Positions 11,626-23,015 are shown, numbered from the stretch's first letter. The stretch is DNA of 64,000 bases from Achatina immaculata (GCA_009760885.1 CM019714.1:3149895-3213894); one strand, 5' to 3'. The notes: generated by a model not told the origin, from the letters alone. Made by a program: numbers and translations.

Positions 11626-12659
11626 CAGCACTGTTAGACATTGGGTCTTAAACATGTCAGAGTACCTCTTACCACAAATATCTGCCTTCTTAACACAAGT
11701 TCAGTGGATAAAATCCTAACATAGGCAGCTGCTGGCTTCAAACATTCACACACTAGTATTCAGTCTAGCTTAAGACTATTGCAGAAGCAACTAATATCTC
11801 CTCCTCACTTTTCAAACATTTCTCGTGGACTAGTCTTGAATGAGTGGGAAACCAAAAATATTCTAGTTCTGGTACTTTGTACCCAGTCACAAATGGAAAG
11901 CATCCTTGGTTGCACAGTTATTAGTGTAAACTGAAAAAGGGCTTAACTCTGTTGCTGATCCTAGGGAGTGGCTTCGTTATACTCTGGGCTGGCCCTGTAT
12001 GTGTTCAGCCCTTGACATCGGGATTTCCTTCAGTGTTTTTAGGGAGATAACTCCAATCTTATCTTGACTGTGTGTTGCCTGTGATCTAGCATTTAGCTGG
12101 GATTTGCAACCACTGCCGTTGGCTACATGTAATGCATTGAGTTGTATGTGATAGGTACTTTGGAGATGTTGTTGTTGTTGTTATTGTTGTTCATTGAGGT
12201 GTTGCTTTGATGGATTTGTATAGGTCTGATTTCTCCATTTTGATGAGGCCCTCTGGTTAGTGTGTGTTCTTGAAAATCACACCTTAGATTAACCCATGCT
12301 TATATTGTATGTCTCACCTGAATAGCTAATCTGCAGACATTAGGACCACACAGAGTAACTCCACAGATTATACCATGACATTAGTCTGCATCTGAGTACA
12401 CTGGGGGTTGGTATCTGTAGCTACTTAAAAACCCTAATCAGTCTACCAGCACCTTATTGTCTACAAGATTCCTGGCCTTCAATACATTTACTGTGTCGTG
12501 TAATTTTGGATAAAAATATGGCTTGTGTCCAGATACTTTCTTTACTGTTTTTCAAGCTTAATCATGCACCTGTTCTTTAATTAACATATTTAGACATTGT
12601 ATAAAAAACTTAATGACAGAAATATTTATCTTATTAGTTGCAGGTGTTGACAGTCATTA
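11626..12659. other. No recognisable gene; a GTT microsatellite
   Basis: Non-repetitive AT-rich sequence with no coding match found. A short GTT/GTTATT microsatellite lies at about 12168-12195. Confidence 0.45.
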
Positions 12660-13850
12660 ATCAGCAGTTGTAGTAAATAGTGTGATATGGGTTTTTTTTG
12701 GTCTTGTTATGTAAAGTTTGATATGGGTTTTTCTTTTGTCTTGTTATGTAAAGTGTGATAGTGTCAGCCCTGTAATATTATGTAAAGAGTTGTATGGTCT
12801 TGTGTCAGCCCTGTAAAATAATGTAAAGTGTGATATGGTGTTGTCAGTCCTATAAAATAGTGTGATATGGGTTTTTTTTGGTCTTGTTATGTAAAGTTTG
12901 ATACAGGTTTTTCATTTGTCTTGTTATGTAAAATGTGATAGTGTCAGCCCTGTAATATTATGTAAAGAGTTGTATGGTCTTGTGTCAGCCCTGTAAAATA
13001 ATGTAAAGTGTGATATGGTGTTGTCAGCCCTGTAAAATAGTGTAAAGTGTGATATGGTGTTATGTCAGCCCTGTAAAATAATGTAAAGTGTGATATGGTG
13101 TTGTTTCAGCCTTGTAAAATAATGTAAAGTGTGATATGGTGTTGTGTCAGTCCTGTAAAATAGTGTAAAGTGTGATATGGTGTTGTCAGTCCTATAAAAT
13201 AGTGTGATATGGGTTTTTTTTGGTCTTGTTATGTAAAGTTTGATACAGGTTTTTCATTTGTCTTGTTATGTAAAATGTGATAGTGTCAGCCCTGTAATAT
13301 TATGTAAAGAGTTGTATGGTCTTGTGTCAGCCCTGTAAAATAATGTAAAGTGTGATATGGTGTTGTCAGCCCTGTAAAATAGTGTAAAGTGTGATATGGT
13401 GTTATGTCAGCCCTGTAAAATAATGTAAAGTGTGATATGGTGTTGTTTCAGCCTTGTAAAATAATGTAAAGTGTGATATGGTGTTGTGTCAGTCCTGTAA
13501 AATAATGTAAAGTGTGATATGGTGTTGTGTCAGCTCTGTAAAATAATATGAAGTGTGATATGGTCTTGTTTCAGCCTTGTAAAATAATGTAAAGTTTGAT
13601 ATGGTGTTGTGTCAGCCCTGTTATGTAAAGTGTGATATGGTCTTGTATCAGCCCTGTAATATTATATAAAGTGATATGGTGTGTCAACCCTGTTATGTAA
13701 AGTGTGATATGGTCTTGTGTCAGCCCTGTAATGTTATGTAAAGTGTGATATGGTCATGTATCAGTCCTGTAACATTATGTAAAGTTTGATATGGTCTTGT
13801 TTTAGCCCTGTAATATTATGTAAAGTGTGATATATTGTTATATCTGTCTT
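12660..13850 (+). repeat. Minisatellite, about 38-41-bp unit with 342-bp higher-order period
   Basis: The unit contains aaaataatgtaaagtgtgat and atggtgttgtgtcagccctg. A variant block with gggttttttttggtcttgtt recurs at about 12861 and 13203, showing a 342-bp higher-order duplication. The array stops about 90 bp before exon 1. Confidence 0.92.
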
Positions 13851-13940
13851 GCTGTATTAATGTAAACAGAGTAATATGTAGAATATAAAAGGAGTGACAG
13901 AAACAGAATGATTTGTTGTTGTGTATATCTTTTCATTCAG

Positions 13941-14109
13941 ACTGAGGCAGGTACTAGAAATGGATATTATCCACAGAAAGCAAGGTCTGCCCCTGATACA
14001 CCTCCAGCTAGTAATGGCAGCCAGACAGTAGTCAATGGCAACAGCAGTAGAGAAACTAATGTTGCAGGTGGCACTGGCTCTCGCCAACTTGTTATTCCCA
14101 GAAATCCAG
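13941..14109 (+). CDS. CDK14: CDK14-like exon 1 of those visible: N-terminal extension
   Basis: The exon follows a clear acceptor (tttcattcag at 13931-13940), starts at phase 0 and ends after one base of a codon. It encodes 56 residues plus one base, opening TEAGTRNGYYPQKARSAPDT and rich in Ser, Asn, Gly and Pro, with no domain. It lies in the unstructured N-terminal extension that precedes the kinase domain in this family. The case for coding is that its phase fits exon 2 exactly, its base composition differs from the surrounding array, and it has good splice sites. The donor is ambiguous: gt at 14110 (cag|gtgggc) and gt at 14134 (cag|gtagat) both leave phase 1 and differ by 24 nt. A 38-41-bp array ends about 90 bp upstream. 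No initiator codon was found for this frame, so at least one earlier exon is expected. Confidence 0.72.
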
Positions 14110-14388
14110 GTGGGCATACTAATCAGCATACAGGTAGATGGATATGTGTTTTTGACATACTGTTATACAGGCAGATGAATATGTGTTTTAGACATACTAT
14201 TATACAGAGGGATATACTTTTGTTAAAATGGATGCACAAACTTTTTTGTGTAACAGTCATAATTTTGTTTTGTGAATACTTCAAGTGATTATTTTTATAA
14301 AAGTAGACACACATTTATTTAAGTGTACATACTCTTATTTAGGTAGGCATACTCTTATTTAGATGGACACACATTTATTTAGGTTGGC

Positions 14389-14448
14389 ATATGCAGGAAA
14401 CTCTCTACCGTAGAGAGCAGAATAACAACACAATTCCTTCAGATCATC
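14389..14448 (+). repeat. 60-bp dispersed repeat with palindrome (copy 1)
   Basis: Nearly identical to 50175-50234. It contains the perfect inverted repeat ctctcta-ccg-tagagag at 14401-14417. It runs straight into a 47-bp array. Type of element unknown. Confidence 0.75.
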
Positions 14449-15205
14449 CCAGTGATGCTGCTATTTTGTGAAGCATTCCTAGAAGTCATTTTCTCCCAGT
14501 GATGCTGCTATTTTGTGAAGCATTCCTGGAAGTCATTTTCTCCCAGTGATGTTGCTGTTTTCTGAAGCATTCCTGAAAGTCATTTTCTCCCAGTGATGTT
14601 GCTGTTTTCTGAAGCATTCCTGAAAGTCATTTTCTCCCAGTGATGCTGCTATTTTGTGAAGCATTCCTGAAAGTCATTTTCTCCCAGTGATGCTGCTATT
14701 TTGTGAAGCATTCCTAGAAGTCATTTTCTCCCAGTGATGTTGCTGTTTTCTGAAGCATTCCTGAAAGTCATTTTCTCCCAGTGATGTTGCTGTTTTCTGA
14801 AGCATTCCTGAAAGTCATTTTCTCCCAGTGATGCTGCTATTTTGTGAAGCATTCCTGAAAGTCATTTTCTCCCAGTGATGCTGCTATTTTGTGAAGCATT
14901 CCTGAAAGTCATTTTCTCCCAGTGATGTTGCTGTTTTCTGAAGCATTCCTGAAAGTCATTTTCTCCCAGTGATGTTGCTGTTTTCTGAAGCATTCCTGAA
15001 AGTCATTTTCTCCCAGTGATGTTGCTGTTTTCTGAAGCATTCCTAGAAGTCATTTTCTCCCAGTGATGTTGCTGTTTTCTGAAGCATTCCTAGAAGTCAT
15101 TTTCTCCCAGTGATGTTGCTGTTTTCTGAAGCATTCCTGAAAGTTATTTTCTCCCAGTGATGTTGCTGTTTTCTGAAGCATTCCTAGAAGTCATTTTCTC
15201 CCAGC
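14446..15205 (+). repeat. Minisatellite, 47-bp unit, about 16 copies (intron 1)
   Basis: Unit begins cccagtgatgttgctgtttt and ends aagtcattttct. Two main variants alternate (gctgctattttgtgaag and gttgctgttttctgaag). Confidence 0.95.
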
Positions 15206-15549
15206 GTGCTGAGAACAGTCTTTGCTTTAACATCCTCAACTGTTTGAACTCTTCACATGTGTGTATGTATGCATGTATATGTTGATAGATGCAATGTTGT
15301 GTGTGTGTGAATATATTGTTGGTATTCCAACATAAGCAGATGAGATTTTGTCTGATTAATGAGATTTTCTTATCTAATTGGTATATTTTCCACCTTTCCA
15401 GATGAGATTTTCTTATCTGATTGGTATGTTTTCCACCATTCCTGATGGGATGCTCTAGTCTAATTGATATTTTCCAGCTTTTCTGATAAATTTTTCTTGT
15501 TTGAGATTTTCATTAAATTTTTACCTTTGTCTGCCATATTTTCCACCCT

Positions 15550-15910
15550 TCCTGATGTGCGTCTGACTGATGTGATTTGTTGTCTGAGGTATTTTTTTGT
15601 TTGACTGATGTGATTTCTGTCTGACTGATGTGATTTGTTGTCTGAGGTATTTTTTGTTTGACTGATGTGATTTCTTGCCTGACTGATGTGATTTGTTGTC
15701 TGAGGTATTTTTTGTTTGACTGATGTGATTTCTTGCCTGACTGATGTGATTTCTGCTTGACTGATGTGATTTCTTGTCTGACTGATGAGATTTTCTTTCT
15801 TTTTTTATGTTTGATGAGATTTTCATGTCTGATGATATTTTCCAGTTTTTCATATTTGATATTTTCCAGTTTCATGATGAGATTTTCTTGTCTGACTGAT
15901 GAGATTATGT
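15550..15910 (+). repeat. Minisatellite built on a ctgactgatgtgatt motif (intron 1)
   Basis: A composite unit of about 58 bp combines gactgatgtgatttgttgtc, tgaggtattttttgttt and gactgatgtgatttcttgcc. Minus-strand open frames of 110-120 codons here are only repeat read-through. Confidence 0.88.
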
Positions 15911-15919
15911 GTGATTGAT

Positions 15920-16836
15920 ATCAAAGGGCCCATCAGGGGTGCATACAATCACCTTACTTTTTTAACTTGTGTACTGAAAATATAATGAGGAATGTTAGAG
16001 AAGATGTAAACAAAGAATATTATGATGCCATAACAATTGGAGGTTATGAAGTACCAGAGATTAGATATGCTGATAACACAGTATTAGTCCACAACATAAA
16101 AAGGAATGGAAAAATTGATTATGTCAGTCTGTAAGAATAATAAAGAACAAAACTTCTATCTTAATGCGAATTAATGACAACTGACAAAACAAACAAGGCA
16201 GCTGAAATATATATCAGTGAGGAAACATTGGAAGAGGTGGAGAATTTTGAATATCTTGGATCATTACTAACAGATAATGGAGATACAATGAGGGAAATTA
16301 AAAGGAGGACATCTGTCGGTCTTCAAAAAGTAAAACAATTAAATAAGCTGTGATGAGGTACAGACTGAACTATAAAAAATAAGATTTTTAAGGGCATGCA
16401 TCTTTCCCATCGCAGCTTATGCCTGTGAGACCTGGAGACTTAACAGAATAGCTTAGAATCACATAAATGCCTTTGAATGTAAATGCTACAGAAGAGTTCT
16501 TCAAATATCATGGACACAGAAAAGAATGAATATATCCATACTACAAGAACTTAATATTGAAAAAGGCTGGCTAGTAAAGAGAATTAAACAGAAAATTTAA
16601 ATATTTTGGACATATTAAATGTCATGATAATTTAGAGAAGACTGTCTAGGAAGGGTACATAATGTGAAAAAGAAAGAGAGGAGGACCAAGTCGAAGATGG
16701 CTGCAAGACATCGTTGATGATCTGCAAATGGATGCATCAGCAGCAGGACATCTTGCTTACAACCAAGGGGCCTACAGGAGAGCTGTTTGGGAGGCAAAGT
16801 TCCACAAGGAACATGAAAATGACTGGCTGACTGATT
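15920..16836 (+). mobile_element. RTE-like LINE fragment, RT to 3' end (intron 1)
   Basis: Broken + frames begin around a degraded GCxxSPYxFNL block and FNLCTENIMRNV-like wording, then IGGYEVPEIRYADNTVLVHN with the active-site motif changed from YADD to YADN. The C-terminal tail (16620-16836) shares LEKTV, GRPS and WLQDIVDDLQMDAS with the copies at 1130 and 36784. Multiple stops make it a relic. Confidence 0.82.
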
Positions 16837-16889
16837 GATATTTTCTACTCTGATGAGATTTTCTGGTCTTCCTGGTGAGATTTTCTTGT

Positions 16890-17715
16890 GTGACTGATGG
16901 TGTATTTACTTGATAATGGTATATTTACATGGCTAGTGGTGTATCTACTTGGTTGATAGTATATTTATCTGACTGATGGTGTATTTACTTGATAGCTTGT
17001 ATATTTACCTGGCTTATGGTGTATTTACTTGATTAATAGTATATTTACCTGGCTGATAGAATATTTACTTGATAGATTGTATGTTTACCTGCCTGATGGT
17101 GTATTTACTTGATAGATAGCATATTTACCAGGCTGATGGTTTATTTACTTGATTGATAGTATATTTACCTGGCTGATGGTGTATTTACTTGATAGATAGC
17201 ATATTTATCTGGCTGATAGAATATTTACTTGATAGATAGTATATTTATATTTACTTGATAGATAGTATATATACCTGGCTGATAGTGTATTTACTTGATA
17301 GATAGCATATTTACCAGGCTGATGGTTTATTTACTTGATTGATAGTATATTTACCAGGCTGATGGTTTATTTACTTGATTGATAGTATATTTACCTGACT
17401 GATGGTTTATTTACTTGATAGATAGTGTATTTACCTGGCTGATGGTGTATTTACTTGATAGACAGTATATTTACCTGGCTGATAGCATATTTACTTGATT
17501 GATAGTATATTTACCTAACTGATGGTATATTTACACGATTGACGTTTACTTGACAGACTGGTGTTTTTACTTGATTAATATTTACCTGACATGGTGTTTT
17601 TACTTGACTGGTAGTATATTTACCTGATGTGTTTTTACTTGACTGATAGTATATTTATCCAGCTGATAGTATATTTACATAACAGGTGATATATTAACCT
17701 GAGTGTTGAGATATT
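16890..17715 (+). repeat. Minisatellite, about 40-bp unit (intron 1)
   Basis: Unit combines tatttacctggctgatggtg and tatttacttgatagatagta. About 20 diverged copies decay towards the right end. Confidence 0.92.
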
Positions 17716-18035
17716 TGCTTGACTGATGGCATAGTGTCATGACAGAAGATATATTTGTGCCTGACAGATGCTATTTGTGTCAGACTGATAAGGTATTTGA
17801 GTGATCTAAAGTCATCTTATTCAAGGAAGAAGGAAGTGCATGCGTGTATGTCAGTGTGCTAGCTTTGTGTGTGTGCATGTGTTTGCATGTTTATTTTTCC
17901 TTACTTGTTTGTCATAGAGTGTGGGGAAGAAGAGACACTACTGTAAACATGCAATTTTTAAAGCTTATAATTTGGAAAATTAGAAATAATGAATAAATAC
18001 ACATGCTACTCCAGTTTCCACTTATAACTACCATT
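17716..18035. other. Intronic, no recognisable feature
   Basis: A short GTGT-rich stretch (17855-17890) and AT-rich sequence, with nothing else supported. Confidence 0.45.
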
Positions 18036-18300
18036 ATGAAAAAACAGATTGAGATGACTCACCTGGAGAAGATGGATGAGAATAGACAGAAAAAAATAAG
18101 GCTTATTACAGAAGTGATTAACGGAGATAGATCAAGAGACAGACCAAGACAACGGTGGCATGAGAACCTTGAAGAAGACCTATGAGCCCTTGGAGTGGAC
18201 ACTTAGCAGAAGAAGACTAAGAACAGAGAGGGATGGAGACAAGTCTTATCTGCAGCAATGAACTGCAAAGGCTCAGAAAGCTGAATGAGTGAATAATTTG
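18036..18300 (+). mobile_element. LINE 3'-end fragment (third tail type)
   Basis: The + frame encodes a basic motif DRSRDRPRQRWHENLEEDL, then, past a stop, a KNREGWRQVLSAAMNCK-type end and a gaatgagtgaat tail. This is the usual C-terminus of RTE/Jockey-like reverse transcriptases but belongs to a different subfamily from the copies at 1130 and 7330. Confidence 0.65.
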
Positions 18301-18432
18301 TACTAAAATTAGCTGATTTATTTTATTTATTCTTTTTTTTTTCTTCCAAATTCTCTCATATTTTAAAATGCAGAATCTTGCCATGTTTCATGTTGTTATG
18401 TATCAGTTAGATATGATATTTGTTTATTTCAG

Positions 18433-18602
18433 AAGGACGACACACACCTGTTAAGCGTCACCATTCTGCTGGTGACATGTTAGGTGATGGCACTTTTCAA
18501 GCAGTCCCCAAGACATTACCTGTAGAAAAACAACCACGTCCAAAATCAGAAGGCCATGTCTACAGTAGACATTCTATATACAAAAGAGCTGTCAGTTTTG
18601 GA
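18433..18602 (+). CDS. CDK14: CDK14-like exon 2: basic Ser/Pro-rich N-terminal region
   Basis: The acceptor is tttatttcag (ends 18432) and the donor is ggA|gtaagt (gt at 18603). The first two bases complete a codon with the last base of exon 1, giving Glu, and the exon ends on a codon boundary. It encodes about 56 residues starting GRHTPVKRHHSAGDM and ending YKRAVSFG. The region is basic and rich in His, Lys, Ser and Pro. It corresponds to the poorly conserved stretch before the kinase domain in CDK14/CDK15, which in the human protein also has basic and Ser-Pro motifs. Several S/T sites next to R or K could be phosphorylated, but that is inference. The exon's last ~20 bases resemble the unit of a minisatellite in the following intron (see findings). 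Confidence 0.85.
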
Positions 18603-18649
18603 GTAAGTACACACACACACACACACATATGTTTGTTTCGGGATAATAA

Positions 18650-18835
18650 TTAAATGGAGAGATTGTCAATTTTGTTATAAATGAACAAATGGAATGTCAA
18701 CCATGTGATAAATAAGCGAGGAATGTTGGCTTTACAATAAGTAAATGAATGCCAGTTTTGGAATTATTAAACAGAAAGAGTATCAGTTCTGTGAGAGTGG
18801 ATGTGAGTTTTGTGTTGAGTGAATAGAATATCAAT
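18650..18835 (+). repeat. Degenerate about 30-bp minisatellite, left block (intron 2)
   Basis: Diverged units of the form agagaatgtcagttttgtga plus taattaaa. The same family resumes at 19510-19800, so the array was split by the insertion between them. The unit resembles the exon 2/intron 2 junction (see findings). Confidence 0.8.
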
Positions 18836-18889
18836 TTTCTCTGATTACTGAGAACCGCTACATTCAGGAATATGGGACTCTGGAACCAC

Positions 18890-19460
18890 AAGGATTGAAC
18901 TCGCTATTCAGCTACACCTAACATTCTCTTCTTCCATAATCATAATCCCTCTCCACTAAGCTCCACTCCTTTCTTACTTGTTACACATAGCTTAGAACCT
19001 CTTCACAGCATCACATTACAACCCCCCTACCCATACTGTAATCATATATTTCACCTTCTCCCAGCTAGATTACTATTGTATCACTCCCCCCCCCCCCACC
19101 ACCACCACCACCACCTTCAGTTACGACCTACCTATCACACATCCCAAGTCTCCATTTAAATACTGTCTACACTCCACCATGCACATTTCTGACACACAGC
19201 GTTGGACAAGCCACAGCTTCTTACCTTACAAGTTACAGCTAAGTGCTCTGTTCATTTCATTTCATTTTTTTTTAACATAGCATTCATGTGAATTTAATCT
19301 CCTCTCTCTGTTTCTTCATCTTGTATGTTTTTGCATGATTAAGGCTCACGCCGAAAAGTCACAATTGTGTACTCATTAAGTAATAAAGCTGTTCCTACCT
19401 TTTTCCTAGTTTATACATTTTGTTATCACAGCTTTACTGCAGTGGCTCCGTGTATAGTTA
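18890..19460 (+). mobile_element. Possible Penelope-like 3' relic interrupting the array
   Basis: C-rich, CT-rich sequence with a poly-C/CCA microsatellite (19085-19115) ends near aaggctcacgccgaaaa (about 19342-19358). The same motif lies at the 3' end of the Penelope-like element at 59895-59915. There is no coding remnant, so assignment rests on the shared tail only. Confidence 0.4.
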
Positions 19461-19509
19461 TATACTCATACACTAATTATTGTGTGTTGCTAGAGAAAAT
19501 TCTGTATGT

Positions 19510-19800
19510 GAATTTGGGATGACTAAATAGAATGTCAGTTTTATGATAATTACACAGGCTGAATTTAAATGAGAGAATATCAATTTTGTGGTAATTAAAA
19601 AAGCGAGAACGTCAGTTTTGTGATAATTAAAAAGAGAGAATGTTAGTTTTGTGATAATTAATCAAAGGGAATATCAGTTTTTTGATAAATAAACTGAGAG
19701 GACATCAGTTTTATGATATATAAACAGAGAGTGTCAGTTTTGTGACAATTGACAGATGGAATATAATTTTATTATTATTAAAGAGAGAGAATGTCAGATT
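19510..19800 (+). repeat. About 30-bp minisatellite, right block (intron 2)
   Basis: Around nine units with consensus agagaatgtcagttttgtga plus taattaaa, better conserved than the left block. Confidence 0.88.
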
Positions 19801-20011
19801 TGCCTCATCACCTCTTCAAATAGTATGTACTCCAGTTTTATTTGGGCAGATAGAGATTTCCGGTTTTGCCTAGGATTGCAGTCTAAAATGTATTAATGGA
19901 AATGCATTTACATTGTAAAACTGTAAGATAGGTTCTAGGCATGAAAAACAATGACATCTCTATAGATAATATTCTGTGTTTGTTTGCAGATCTGTATCTC
20001 ACTCTTAAGTG

Positions 20012-20360
20012 ATAAAGCACAGTGTTGTATGATTAGCCTTCAGAAAATCTTCACAAAACACTTTAGGCATGAGAGAAAGAAAAATGACAAGAAAATTAAC
20101 TGGGGCCTAAATCATGGATGGAATACAACGCGTCAATCTAATTGACTTCACCATGTCGCACCTCCAAATAAGAGATATTTGACAGTGAAGCCTTATAATT
20201 GACTTCACCATGTCGCACCTCCAAATAAGAGATATTTGACAGTGAAGCCTTATAATTGACTTCACCATGTCGCACCTCCAAATAAGAGATATTTGACAGT
20301 GAAGCCTTAAATGCATGTCTGACCGAAAAAAATGACACTTGGAAAGGGAACTAGGTCATG
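20012..20360. mobile_element. MITE-like dispersed element, copy 1 (with 57-bp triplication)
   Basis: The left end (agcacagtgttgtatgatta, 20016-20035) and an internal tgagagaaagaaaaatgaca block match the element at 23572-23999. So does tgacacttggaaagggaa near the right end. Inside it lies a 57-bp unit repeated three times (20142-20311). The right terminus is missing and an RTE fragment follows. Confidence 0.6.
20142..20311 (+). repeat. 57-bp tandem repeat, 3 copies
   Basis: Units start at 20142, 20199 and 20256 with ttgacttcaccatgtcgcac and are almost identical. Because 57 is divisible by 3, short minus-strand ORFs arise by read-through. Confidence 0.95.
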
Positions 20361-20364
20361 ATAC

Positions 20365-21085
20365 TCTGTATTATTCTCACAGTTCTTGGTCATTTTTAAG
20401 GATTTCTGTATTCAGTTTGATGTTTCTCACTTTTCTGCATGCTTTCTTTAGCTTTATTCTAATTTTTCCACAGAGTGGATCATGATCACTATTGCAGTCA
20501 ACTCCTGGCATGGTTTTTGTTGTCAGTAATGCATTGCGGAATCGTTTGTTGATTAATATGTAGTCTGTCTGATTAAAAGTCTTTTTGTCTGGGCTGCACC
20601 ATGTTGCCAGTCTTCGAGGATGTTGTTTAAACCAGGTGTTTCCTAGAACCATGCTGTGTACTCTTGCCCATTCAATTAATTTACAACTTCTGTCATTCCT
20701 CTCCCCCAGTCCATAGTCACCAGTGATGTCTGAAGTTCTTCCTTTACCAACTTTGGCATTAAAATCTCCCATGACTATGGTAACTTCATGTGACTTTGTG
20801 TGTTTTAGTGCTGTCTCTATGTCATTATAAAATATCTGTACATCTTCTTCAGAACTTTCAGATATTGGAGCGTACACTTGTATAATATTTATGTTCATTG
20901 GTCGTCCTTTCAGTTGGGCTAGCGGGACTCGGCCCTAAATGTTCAAATATCCTACAGTTGTCCTTGCTGTTTGTTCGTCAAATATTATTCCTACTCTTCG
21001 TTCATGTTTCTCACTTCCTGAATATATTATTGTATATTTATCAGAGTTTATCTTCCCTACACCTGTCCATCTTTATCTACAGCCT
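20365..21085 (-). mobile_element. RTE-like LINE (family 1) endonuclease fragment
   Basis: The minus-strand frame 20377-20898 is the APE-type endonuclease: INIIQVYAPISESSEEDVQI, then VMGDFNAKVGKGRT and SDHDPLCGKIRIKLKK. These blocks carry the conserved Asn/Asp and Asp-His positions. It overlaps the part at which the 5333-7515 copy begins (NALLTTKTMPG), so both are one family. Further N-terminal sequence with a SGSEKHERRVGII-like block extends to about 21085. Both ends are truncated. Confidence 0.88.
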
Positions 21086-21129
21086 GGCTTATTCCCATTT
21101 CTTATCTCTAATTCATATTCTCTGGCATT

Positions 21130-21450
21130 ATCCTTTTTTTTCCTTTGACCTCTAATTCTTAACTGAGCTGAATCCTGTTCTTGACCTCTAATTCCTATCT
21201 GATCTGTATCCTTTTCTTTGACTTCTAATTCCTATCTGAATTGTATCCTTTTCTTTGACCTCTAATTCCTATATGGACTGTATCCTTTTTTACCTCTAAT
21301 TCCTGAGCTTCATCCTTTTTTTTTTTTTTTTGACCTTTAATTCCTGAGCGTTATCTTTGTTTTTTTCTGACTTCAAATTCCTGAGCTTTACCTTTGTTTT
21401 TTTCTGACTTCAAATTCCTGAGCTTTATCCTTTTTTGAATTATATAAACT
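21130..21450 (+). repeat. Pyrimidine-rich degenerate tandem repeat (intron 2)
   Basis: Repeats of tgacctctaattcctatctg and later ttctgacttcaaattcctga, separated by T runs. Confidence 0.8.
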
Positions 21451-21549
21451 ATCCTTTACTTAACTTCTTATTCTTTCCCAAGCTTAACTTGCTGCACTGT
21501 ATTTTTCATCAGTTTCATGATCATCACTCAGATTCAGTCTAAGTACCAT

Positions 21550-23015
21550 ATCTGGTGCAGTGTATCTTGTAGTAGTTTTACTGTATCTGGTGCAGTGCGC
21601 CTTGTAGTAGTTTTACTGTATCTGGTGCAGTGCGTCTTGTAGCAATTTTACTTTATCTAGTGTAGAATATCTTGTAGTAGTTTTACTATATCTAGTGCAG
21701 TGTAACTTGTAGTGGTTGATCTGGTGCAGTGTATCTTGTAGTAGTTTTACCATATCTGGTGCATTGTAACTTGTAGTGGTTGATCTGGTGCAGTGTATCT
21801 TGTAGTAGCTTTACCATATCTGGTGCATTGTAACTTGTAGTGGTTGATTTGGTGCAGTGTGTCTTGTAGTAGTTTTACCATATCTAGTGCATTGAAGGGA
21901 CAGATATTGAAGAAGTCAATCAATTTGCATACCTTGGCAGCTACATAGACCAGGATGGTGACACTAGAAAGGAAGTTAGGATCAGAATTGCAAAAGCAGC
22001 ATCAATCTTCAAGAATCTTGAGAACATATGGAATTCAAAAGTTATAAGCACAAAAACCAAGTTAAGACTGTTCAATTCAAATGTAATATCCACCCTCATT
22101 TATGCATGCGAAAGCTGGAAAACAACTAAAGAAATAGAAAAGAAATTAGACTCTTTTGAAAACAAATGCCTAAGGAAAATACTCGGCATCAAGTGGAATG
22201 AATTCAAGAACAATGCAGAGATAAGACAGATGACTGAACAACAACCAGTTTCATGGGTGATCAGGAAAAGGAGATGGACATATGTTGGTCACTTGATGAG
22301 AAGAAATGATCAGAGAATCCCAAAACAAGCTATCAAGTGGAACACAACAGGCCGAAGAAAAAGGGGCAGACCGCGTGAAACTCTGAAGAGGACATTATTA
22401 AGAGAGGCCAAATTAACAGGCATAAAATCCTTTGATGAGGTTGAAAGACTCGCCGAAGACAGGAAAAATTGGCGAACTACTTTGCGAGCCCTATGTGATG
22501 TTTAACGGCACGGGAAGGATATAAGATATAAGATAAGTGCATTGTAACTTGTAGTGGTTGATCTGGTGCAGTGTATCTTGTAGTAGTTTTACCATATCTG
22601 GTGCATTGTAACTTGTAGTGGTTGATCTGGTGCAGTGTATCTTGTAGTAGTTTTACCATATCTGGTGTAGTATATCTTGTAGTAGTTTTACCATATCTGG
22701 TGTAGTATATCTTGTAGTAGTTTTACCATATCTGGTGTAGTATATCTTGTAGTAGTTTTACTATATCTGGTGCACTGTAACTTGTAGTGGTTGATCTGGT
22801 GCAGTGTATCTTGTATTAGTTTTACCATATCTGGTGCATTGTAACTTGTAGTTGTTGATCTGGTGTAGTATATCTTGTAGTAGTTTTACCATATCTGGTG
22901 CAGTGTAACTTGTAGTGGTTGATCTGGTGCAGTGTATTTTGTAGTAGTTTTACCATATCTGATGCAGTGTATCTTGTAGTGGTTGATCTCGTGCAGTGTT
23001 TCTTGTAGTAGTTGA
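21550..23015 (+). repeat. Minisatellite with cttgtagtagttttaccata motif (intron 2)
   Basis: Alternating blocks contain gtgcagtgtatcttgtagta and gtgcattgtaacttgtagtg. The unit is about 63 bp or its halves. The array is split by the LINE at 21895-22535. Confidence 0.93.
21895..22535 (+). mobile_element. RTE-like LINE (family 2) 3' fragment with 9-bp TSD
   Basis: Flanked by agtgcattg at 21886-21894 and 22536-22544. The frame gives VNQFAYLGSYIDQDGDTRKE-type wording, a LDSFENKCLRKILGI segment, WVIRKRRWTYVGHLMRRNDQ and RRKRGRPRETLKRTL, ending ALCDV. It ends in a (ATAAG)-like tail. The copy shows the uninterrupted sequence across the point where the 1891-10848 copy is split. Confidence 0.93.

Noticed and set aside
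14401..14417. Terminator-like hairpin ctctctaccgtagagag
   Set aside because: Part of a dispersed repeat in a eukaryotic intron. No reason to call it a transcription terminator.
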